Made by a program: the position numbers and the translations under genes. The notes below the pieces were generated by a model that worked only from the letters and a program-made list of their open reading frames with translations, was not told the DNA's origin and searched no databases. This document shows positions 1-5,077 of a stretch of DNA of 7,376 nucleotides, piece after piece (position 1 is the stretch's first letter; the number at the start of each line of letters is the position of its first letter). This DNA comes from Chitinophagaceae bacterium (GTDB lineage: Bacteria; Bacteroidota; Bacteroidia; Chitinophagales; Chitinophagaceae): positions 1 through 7,376 of the forward strand of contig JANYEU010000032.1 of the NCBI GenBank assembly GCA_025362915.1, read 5' to 3'.

Positions 1-375
1 TAGTAGTTCCTCTGCCACATCTATCAACGTGTCGCGTGCAATCACCTGCATTTGCAAGTCCTCAATCTGCTTCTCCAAAGCAGCTACCCGAGACTGGGAT
101 AACAACAAATCTGACTTGTCCTTTTCATTCATCTCCCCCAACGCTAACACCATCGAAGCTCCGTACTTCTTACGCCAATCTGACAGCAACTTAAACCCTG
201 ATACAGGGTTAAAATTAAAGCGTTTGATAGCCTCACTCTGGCTCATTCTGCCCTCCGATAATTCACGTACCAGCCACCTGCGAAAACTAGGTTCATAAAC
301 CCCTGATTTACCAGCAGATTCAAAACTTTCTGAAACCTTAACAGTGTATACATTCCCAACTTTTTCTGTTTCCAT
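1..375 (-). CDS. IS3-family transposase OrfA, N-terminal 125 residues (cut by window edge)
   Basis: An uninterrupted reading frame of 125 codons starts at ATG 375-373 (METEKVGNVY) with GAGAAG just upstream and runs off the left edge. Residues about 28-75 look like a helix-turn-helix DNA-binding region (FRRWLVRELSEG, SQSEAIKRFN, then GFKLLSDWRKKYG). Residues about 84-118 form a heptad-rich coiled coil (LLLSQSRVAALEKQIEDLQM), matching the leucine zipper of IS3-type OrfA proteins. In that family OrfA binds the element ends and is joined to the DDE integrase OrfB by programmed frameshifting. OrfB would lie beyond position 1. Whether the element is intact or active cannot be seen. A cellular regulator with a similar HTH and coiled coil is less likely given the IS-like end just upstream. 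Confidence 0.75.
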   Translation of the reverse strand, partial: METEKVGNVYTVKVSESFESAGKSGVYEPSFRRWLVRELSEGRMSQSEAIKRFNFNPVSGFKLLSDWRKKYGASMVLALGEMNEKDKSDLLLSQSRVAALEKQIEDLQMQVIARDTLIDVAEELL

Positions 376-424
376 CTTCTCATTTTTTGTCCATTTTGCT
401 GACAAGCTATTTCAGGAGATGACA
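1..424 (-). mobile_element. IS3-like insertion sequence, partial (one end only)
   Basis: The left part of the window is the beginning of an insertion sequence read leftward. It contains the start of an OrfA-type transposase gene (start at 375) preceded by a short non-coding end. The element probably terminates near 424: reading inward on the minus strand it starts TGTCATCTCCTGAAATAG, which fits the TG...CA ends usual for IS3-family elements and leaves 49 bp between the tip and the start codon, a typical distance. The other terminus, OrfB and any target-site duplication lie outside the window, so the exact tip is inferred and the element cannot be assigned to a named IS. Confidence 0.6.
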
Positions 425-472
425 GATGGATCCTGTTGAAAACTTTATGTGCCATTAATGATTGCAAGCCTA

Positions 473-480
473 CATCTTTG
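473..480 (+). promoter_or_regulatory. Weak candidate -7 element for the B12-controlled leader
   Basis: CATCTTTG lies just before the aptamer and resembles the Bacteroidota -7 consensus TAnnTTTG, differing at the first base. No convincing TTG-type -33 element sits at the expected distance. It is listed because the leader must start between the IS end (about 424) and the aptamer (about 488), and this is the best match in that 60-bp gap. Confidence 0.25.
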
Positions 481-487
481 CGGCGTA

Positions 488-676
488 ATTGGTTCTGGGT
501 ATAGGAAGCTATACTAAGATTAAAAGGGAAACAGGTGTAAGACCTGTACTATCCCCGTAGCTGTAAAGCGACCTGTATGGTGTGTTTATCATCGACAGGT
601 GAATTGCAATAACCACTGTTCCGCTAGTAGGGATGGGAAGGAAGCAATGAACGCTAAGTCAGAAGACCTGCCTTTT
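488..676 (+). promoter_or_regulatory. Cobalamin (B12) riboswitch aptamer
   Basis: This is an RNA sensor of adenosylcobalamin or a related cobamide in the 5' leader of the B12 receptor gene. Visible elements in order are: TTGGTTC near 489-495; a perfect 6-bp hairpin GTATAG/CTATAC (499-504 with 509-514); the core GATTAAAAGGGAA (518-530); a hairpin ACAGGT/ACCTGT (531-536 with 542-547); the core CCCCGTAGCTGTAA (553-566); a peripheral stem ACCTGT/ACAGGT (571-576 with 595-600) extended by ATGGT/ATCAT (577-581 with 588-592); CCACTG (613-618) and GGGAAGG (635-641); and the B12 box AGTCAGAAGACCTGCC (657-672). Order, spacing and core sequences match the class well. A small hairpin at 692-708 (GCTTTC/GAAAAGC) follows and may be the P13-like partner for the loop-loop contact, but no T-run follows it. 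Control is therefore more likely translational than by termination. Confidence 0.93.
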
Positions 677-759
677 ACACAATCATTCACGGCTTTCGGG
701 CGAAAAGCATGGAATGTAAAAGGCTGGTTGCATACAGCCGTTTATGTTTCGCTTATTGA

Positions 760-843
760 CAAGTTGCAGGTTGCAAGTTATAAGATTCTAGTTACAGGTT
801 TGAAGATACCAGTAACTGGAAACCAGCAACAAATTGGTAAGAC
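760..843 (+). repeat. Degenerate tandem heptamers in the leader
   Basis: Twelve consecutive 7-bp words can be read without a gap: caagttg, caggttg, caagtta, taagatt, ctagtta, caggttt, gaagata, ccagtaa, ctggaaa, ccagcaa, caaattg, gtaagac. The fourth base is G in 10 of 12, the third is always a purine, and the first is C in 9 of 12. The tract lies between the B12 aptamer and the start-codon hairpin. It contains a 10-bp stem with one G-U pair (786-795 with 812-821, loop 796-811), so it may be a structured spacer in the RNA. No protein is likely to be encoded here. Confidence 0.6.
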
Positions 844-855
844 AACTCCCTGAAA

Positions 856-894
856 GCTCATTGTTACACTTTTAAATTTAAAAAGACAATGAGC
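856..894 (+). promoter_or_regulatory. Hairpin sequestering the start codon of the B12 receptor gene
   Basis: GCTCATTGT (856-864) is the exact reverse complement of ACAATGAGC (886-894), which contains the ATG (889-891). After a 4-nt bulge (865-868) the stem continues with CTTTT/AAAAG-type pairing (869-873 with 881-885), leaving a 7-nt loop at 874-880. The fold therefore hides the start codon and most of the A-rich ribosome-binding stretch AAAAAGA (880-886). It is the natural expression platform for the riboswitch upstream: folding blocks translation initiation, and an alternative fold in B12-poor cells would free it. The pairing is directly visible; the regulatory role is inferred. Confidence 0.7.
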
Positions 895-2826
895 AAAAAA
901 TTAACGCTCCTCTCAACAGCTTTGCTTGTAGCAACGGCAATCCTTGCACAGCAAGACACAAGTTATCATAGCCTAGATGAGGTTGTGGTAACCGCAAACA
1001 AAGTAGCCCAAAAACAAAGTAGTACCGGCAAGGTGGTAACCGTAATCTCTAAGGAAGAAATAGAGAAAAGTACTGGAAAAACAGTTTCCCAACTGCTGAA
1101 TGAGCAGGTGGGTATGGTGATTAATGGTGCATTGAACAACGCTGGCGCAGTGCAAAATGTGAATATGCGCGGATCGAGCAGTGGGCATACACTTATATTG
1201 ATAGATGGGATTCCGGCAAGTGATCCATCGGATATCAATAACAATTTTGACTTGAACTTTCTATCGCTTAACAACATTGAGCGTATAGAAATATGCAAGG
1301 GGGCACAGAGTACGCTGTATGGTAGTGATGCGGTGGCCGGGGTGGTTAACATTATCTCTAAGAAAAGCACTTCTAATAAATTGGTTAATGGCAGTGCATC
1401 GGTATCTGGCGGTAGCTATAATACCTATAAGGCCAATGCACAATTGAATGGCGGATTTAATAAGTTCAAGTACAACGTTAGCTATACAAAATCTGTAACT
1501 GATGGGTTTTCGGCGGCTTATGACAGTAGTAATAAGGGTGGATTTGACAAGGATGGCTACAATGGCGATGTGGTAAATGCGTCTTTGCAATATCAGGCTA
1601 CCAAAGAGTTGTCGGTTAAGGCATACACGATGTACAGTGGTTATAAAACGGATGTGGATGCAGGTGCTTTTAGTGATAAGAAGTTCTATACCGTGCAAAA
1701 TAGAAGTGATATAGATGGAGTAGGGTTTAACTATGCCAAAGGAAGCTTTGTATTGGTAGGTAACTATCAGTATAACAAGGTGAAAAGGATATATGACGAC
1801 AACTATTCTAATGGAAACCCTTTCTTTTTCTACAGTAAGTACAATAGCAACAGTCAGTTTGCGGAGTTGTATACCAATGTAAAATGTGGTGGTGGGTTTA
1901 GTTTGCTTGGTGGGGCAGAATATCGTTATGGATCTATGAATAATGCATATAAGGGTACGGGTTATAGTGGAGGATTTAATGATACTTCTATTAACCAAAA
2001 GTCGGTTTATGCGTCTATCAATTTTATTGACAATAGCAAGAAATTAACTGTAGAACTGGGTGGAAGATTGAATAACCATAGCCAGTATGGCACTAATTAC
2101 ACCTACACATTCAACCCTTCTTACACCATTGATAATCACTTCAGGGTGTTTGGAAGTATTGCCACAGCTTATAAAGTGCCGTCATTGTTTCAATTGTATG
2201 CTGACTTCGGTACAGGAAATAAAAACCTACAACCAGAAAAGTCTGTAAACTACGAAGTTGGTTTTCAAGAGCAGTTTAAAGGATTTAGTAATAGATTGGT
2301 TTTGTTTTACAGGGACATTACTGATGGTATTGATTACAACAACAACCTGTACCAATACTTTAATTATGCTGCACAAACAGCTAGAGGGATAGAATATGAA
2401 GTATCGGTAAAGCCAATAAAGCAAATGAGCATTACAGCTAACTATACCTATTTGGCCACAAATCAAAATGTAGAAAATAGGGTTACAAGCAAAGATACAT
2501 TGTATGGATATACACTTCATGTGCCTAAACATAATATAAACCTTACAGTTGGATACCAAATTACGCCTGCCTTTTATGTAAGCGTTTCGGGCAAATATGT
2601 AAGCAGCCGTTATGATTTGGGTGGTTACGATGCTTTCTTTAACCCATTGCCCGATGTAACATTGGATAGTTATTTTATTGTGGGGGCTTACGCACAATAT
2701 GTTGTAAATAAAAACATCAAGTTGTTTGCTGATGGTAAAAACATTACCAACCAAAAATTCTTTGATGTACGTGGGTATAATTCCATCCCATCCATGTTTA
2801 ATGGAGGGATTACCGTGAATTGGTAA
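889..2826 (+). CDS. btuB: BtuB-like TonB-dependent cobalamin outer-membrane receptor
   Basis: This 645-aa outer-membrane beta-barrel should import cobalamin or another corrinoid into the periplasm using TonB-ExbBD energy. Residues 1-20 are a signal peptide (KK, then LTLLSTALLVATAILA, probable cut before QQD). A TonB box follows at about 30-37 (DEVVVTAN). The plug domain spans about 43-160, with NVNMRG (90-94), TLILIDGIPASD (101-112) and the typical IERIEICKGAQSTLYGSDAV stretch (130-149). The rest is a Tyr/Asn-rich barrel with alternating strands, ending in an aromatic C-terminal residue (GGITVNW) as barrel-assembly substrates do. KNITNQKFFDVRGY near the end matches the last strands of this family. 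The length is near the usual 600-700. The B12 riboswitch immediately upstream is the main reason for choosing BtuB over an iron-siderophore receptor. The ATG at 889 is chosen because the signal peptide follows directly; it lies inside a hairpin. No btuFCD transporter genes are in the window. Confidence 0.92.
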   Translation: MSKKLTLLSTALLVATAILAQQDTSYHSLDEVVVTANKVAQKQSSTGKVVTVISKEEIEKSTGKTVSQLLNEQVGMVINGALNNAGAVQNVNMRGSSSGHTLILIDGIPASDPSDINNNFDLNFLSLNNIERIEICKGAQSTLYGSDAVAGVVNIISKKSTSNKLVNGSASVSGGSYNTYKANAQLNGGFNKFKYNVSYTKSVTDGFSAAYDSSNKGGFDKDGYNGDVVNASLQYQATKELSVKAYTMYSGYKTDVDAGAFSDKKFYTVQNRSDIDGVGFNYAKGSFVLVGNYQYNKVKRIYDDNYSNGNPFFFYSKYNSNSQFAELYTNVKCGGGFSLLGGAEYRYGSMNNAYKGTGYSGGFNDTSINQKSVYASINFIDNSKKLTVELGGRLNNHSQYGTNYTYTFNPSYTIDNHFRVFGSIATAYKVPSLFQLYADFGTGNKNLQPEKSVNYEVGFQEQFKGFSNRLVLFYRDITDGIDYNNNLYQYFNYAAQTARGIEYEVSVKPIKQMSITANYTYLATNQNVENRVTSKDTLYGYTLHVPKHNINLTVGYQITPAFYVSVSGKYVSSRYDLGGYDAFFNPLPDVTLDSYFIVGAYAQYVVNKNIKLFADGKNITNQKFFDVRGYNSIPSMFNGGITVNW

Positions 2827-2842
2827 ATAAACTTTTTAAAAG

Positions 2843-2883
2843 AAAAGTCCATACTGCGATGCAACGCCGGTATGGACTTTTTT
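2843..2883 (+). terminator. Intrinsic terminator after the B12 receptor gene
   Basis: AAAAGTCCATAC (2843-2854) pairs perfectly over 12 bp with GTATGGACTTTT (2870-2881), with a 15-nt loop and a run of six T (2878-2883). It begins 16 bp after the receptor stop codon. The A-rich left flank means it could also stop transcription from the other side. It separates the riboswitch unit from the next gene, so the next gene probably has its own promoter. Confidence 0.9.
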
Positions 2884-2998
2884 GTTTCGGAACTACTTCG
2901 GAAGGATTTATATAATACCCAATGTGTGACAAAAGCAACGAAACATGCACTCAATACATCTTCCGGGTAGGATATACCTTAAAAAAGAATTACATAAT

Positions 2999-4672
2999 AT
3001 GAGAAGAAAGACCGCATCGTTTATTGTTTGTATGCTAGTTTGTATGGTTAGTATTAAATCTGTTGCAAATGACAGGCTGATGGACACTACCGGAACACCC
3101 CCATTTGCCACCAATAATTATAGTGATAGTTTTTACAATAATGTATTGTCAGCGGCTATGGGAATAGCGCAGCCTTACCTATTGCAACAGGGAAATATTT
3201 CACTGCCCGGTGTAACGGTTGTAGATACTTCATTGGTTTATGATGGCGTAAAATACCCGACATCCAATCTGTATTACACTCCCCGCACCATTGCAAATGA
3301 TGGATTTTATATTGCAGCCAACCAATTACCTTATTATGGTGCAGGTAAGCTTTCTGTTATCTGGCCAAAAGAATGCCCCAATATATTTTATGACAGCACG
3401 AAAACCATGTTTCAGTCGCATACGGATTGTATTGGATTTGGGGTTAGGGTGTTGGCTGCGGTGGGTGGAACAAGTGTAAAGAATAATGCGTATCTGTCAT
3501 TTGCCAATGGGATATTAAAGGCAAACATCTGTCACTTTGCTGCTATTGGCCGGGCGCCAAACAGTTATGAAATGGCTACTTCATTTGCTACACTGGGAAG
3601 TAACCAGATTTCTGGGTGGACATATATATCTGGCAATCTTTTGCTTTCATCTGTCAACAAATACAATCATGCGCAAGACAGTACACTTGGCGTATATAAC
3701 GGAGGAAGAAAAGGAGGATTTGGCTTATCGATGGCGGGTGATATGCTTAGTTTTGGAGATGGTCCACTATCATCTTCAAACGGGCATACAATGTTTATGG
3801 CAAACAATCCTGGTTTGTTGAATTCAACCAGTTTGAAAACATTTTTCCCTACCCTTTCTTCTTCAAAGATAAATACCTTCCTAAGTAAAAATAAGGTTTA
3901 CCAAGTGAATGTATATGATGATTGCGACCATCTACATTACAATGATTCCAGAGCTACATCCAAGATTACGGGCATTGGCTACGGAACAATATTGATTGTT
4001 ACAGACACCTTGGATGATGCACCCATTGGTTATTTCTTTACACCATCAACCTCGCTTACTTACACACCTCTGGATACTTCTAAAACTTATTGCATCTGTG
4101 TAGCAAGATACACCGCTAGTGGGCCATTACCCCTAAAGATCACTTCTTTTGCCGCAGTTGAAAATAACAATATAATAGAAGGAAACTGGCAAACAGTCAA
4201 TGAATTAAATACAAACAGCTTTGCAATACAGCGTAGTAATGATGGGGTAAACTTTACCAATATCGGCATAGTTAAGGCTACAGGAATTGGCGCAAACAAT
4301 TACAGGTTTACAGATAACAATCCTATTAATGGCATCAACTATTATCGCCTACAAAGTGTGGATAAGGATGGCGAAATTAGTTATAGCAAAGTGGTTTCTA
4401 TTCTGTTTCAGGTAAAGAACAATAAGATTAGCGTGTATCCTACCCTTTCGAAGAATGGTGTGGTTAACATCAAGATGAGTGATGTTGTTACAGGAAAAGG
4501 TGCTATTAGGGTGTTTGATTTAAATGGAAGAATCTTGCAAACAAGTGCCATTAATATTACAAATGGCACAAGTATTCTTCCATATAAAATAAATAATTCA
4601 GCTAAAGGAACCTACATCTTGCAAATAGAAACCACTATCGATAAGCAAGCTTTTAAGGTAGTAATTGAGTAG
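2999..4672 (+). CDS. Exported T9SS-sorted protein with a possible NlpC/P60-like hydrolase region
   Basis: The product is a 557-aa secreted or surface-attached protein. The ATG at 2999 is preferred over an in-frame ATG at 2945 because a signal peptide starts there at once (MRRK, then hydrophobic FIVCMLVCMVSI, probable cut after SVA at residue 23) and AAAAAAGAA lies upstream. Residues about 40-370 are not clearly a known family. HTDCIGFGVRVL (141-152) resembles the nucleophile helix of papain-like NlpC/P60 or CHAP hydrolases, and AGDMLSF...NGHTMFM (246-267) resembles their GD...GH strand, giving candidate catalytic Cys144 and His263. The Cys-His spacing is longer than usual, implying an insertion. 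Residues about 376-470 (PLPLKITSFAA... to INYYRLQSVDKDG) are the beta-sandwich linker often found before sorting domains. Residues about 476-557 (ISVYPTLSKNG, IRVFDLNGRIL, AKGTYILQIE, FKVVIE) are a type A T9SS C-terminal domain. The substrate is unknown; cell-wall peptide hydrolysis is a guess. Confidence 0.8.
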   Translation: MRRKTASFIVCMLVCMVSIKSVANDRLMDTTGTPPFATNNYSDSFYNNVLSAAMGIAQPYLLQQGNISLPGVTVVDTSLVYDGVKYPTSNLYYTPRTIANDGFYIAANQLPYYGAGKLSVIWPKECPNIFYDSTKTMFQSHTDCIGFGVRVLAAVGGTSVKNNAYLSFANGILKANICHFAAIGRAPNSYEMATSFATLGSNQISGWTYISGNLLLSSVNKYNHAQDSTLGVYNGGRKGGFGLSMAGDMLSFGDGPLSSSNGHTMFMANNPGLLNSTSLKTFFPTLSSSKINTFLSKNKVYQVNVYDDCDHLHYNDSRATSKITGIGYGTILIVTDTLDDAPIGYFFTPSTSLTYTPLDTSKTYCICVARYTASGPLPLKITSFAAVENNNIIEGNWQTVNELNTNSFAIQRSNDGVNFTNIGIVKATGIGANNYRFTDNNPINGINYYRLQSVDKDGEISYSKVVSILFQVKNNKISVYPTLSKNGVVNIKMSDVVTGKGAIRVFDLNGRILQTSAINITNGTSILPYKINNSAKGTYILQIETTIDKQAFKVVIE

Positions 4673-4685
4673 ATAGAAGTAGGAT

Positions 4686-5054
4686 GATTGATTTAGTTGT
4701 CGAACATTTGCGGCAACCTTGCAGGCGGATTGATTGGGTTGCCGAACTTATGCGGCAGGGTTGCAGGTCGATTGATTGGGTTGCCGAACTTATGCGGCAG
4801 GGTTGCAGGTCGATTGATTGGGTTGCCGCACTTATGCGGCAGGGTTGCAGGTCGATTGATTGGGCTGCCGCACTTATGTGGCAGGGTTGCAGGTCGATTG
4901 ATTGGGTTGCCGCACTTATGCGGCAGGGTTGCAGGTCGATTGATTGGGCTGCCGCACTTATGCGGCAGGGTTGCAGGCCGATTGATTGGGCTGCCGCACT
5001 TATGCGGCAGGGTTGCAGGTCGATTGATTGGGTTGCCGAACATTTGTGACAAGG
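4686..5054. repeat. 42-bp tandem repeat array with internal hairpins, between convergent genes
   Basis: There are eight full 42-bp units starting at 4686, 4728, 4770, 4812, 4854, 4896, 4938 and 4980, plus a partial ninth (5022-5054). The core unit begins GATTGATTGGG and contains TGCCGCA-CTTA-TGCGGCA, a perfect 7-bp hairpin with a 4-nt loop. Units 1 and 2 are identical to each other, as are units 3 and 5. The two outermost units are the most divergent and share GAACATTTG in place of the central pattern. Unit GC is about 57%, above the flanking genes. Because 42 is divisible by 3, long open frames appear on both strands, but they have low-complexity 14-residue repeats and no domain, and are not called genes. 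There are no unique spacers, so it is not a CRISPR array. It fills most of the 405-bp gap between two convergent genes, neither of which has a canonical T-run terminator. Confidence 0.95.
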
Positions 5055-5077
5055 TAGAATCCCGAAATCTAACCTGC

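Noticed and set aside
243..467. 74-codon reverse frame overlapping the IS end
   Set aside because: It overlaps the OrfA start in another frame and crosses the inferred IS tip; the OrfA frame has HTH and coiled-coil features and this one does not.
692..708. Leader hairpin GCTTTC/GAAAAGC as a riboswitch terminator
   Set aside because: The stem is short with a bulged A and no T-run follows, so it is better read as an aptamer-linked P13-like hairpin.
763..772. Shared GTTGCAGGT between the leader heptamers and the 42-bp array as evidence of common origin
   Set aside because: The match is only 9 bp and the rest of the array unit shows no heptamer phase, so chance is sufficient.
599..853. 84-codon forward open frame in the leader
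   Set aside because: It lies across the B12 box, the downstream hairpin and the heptamer tract; its composition is that of structured RNA and it has no recognisable protein features.
1261..1998. 245-codon reverse-strand frame inside the receptor gene, and other long antisense frames there
   Set aside because: They are shadows of the receptor coding sequence, which has a full signal peptide, plug and barrel on the forward strand.
4686..5054. CRISPR array
   Set aside because: The 42-bp units abut directly with no unique spacers, and no cas genes are present.
4686..5054. Repeat hairpins as ordinary intrinsic terminators
   Set aside because: Neither strand shows a T-run after the hairpins, so they do not meet the usual definition; any termination role would be by another mechanism.
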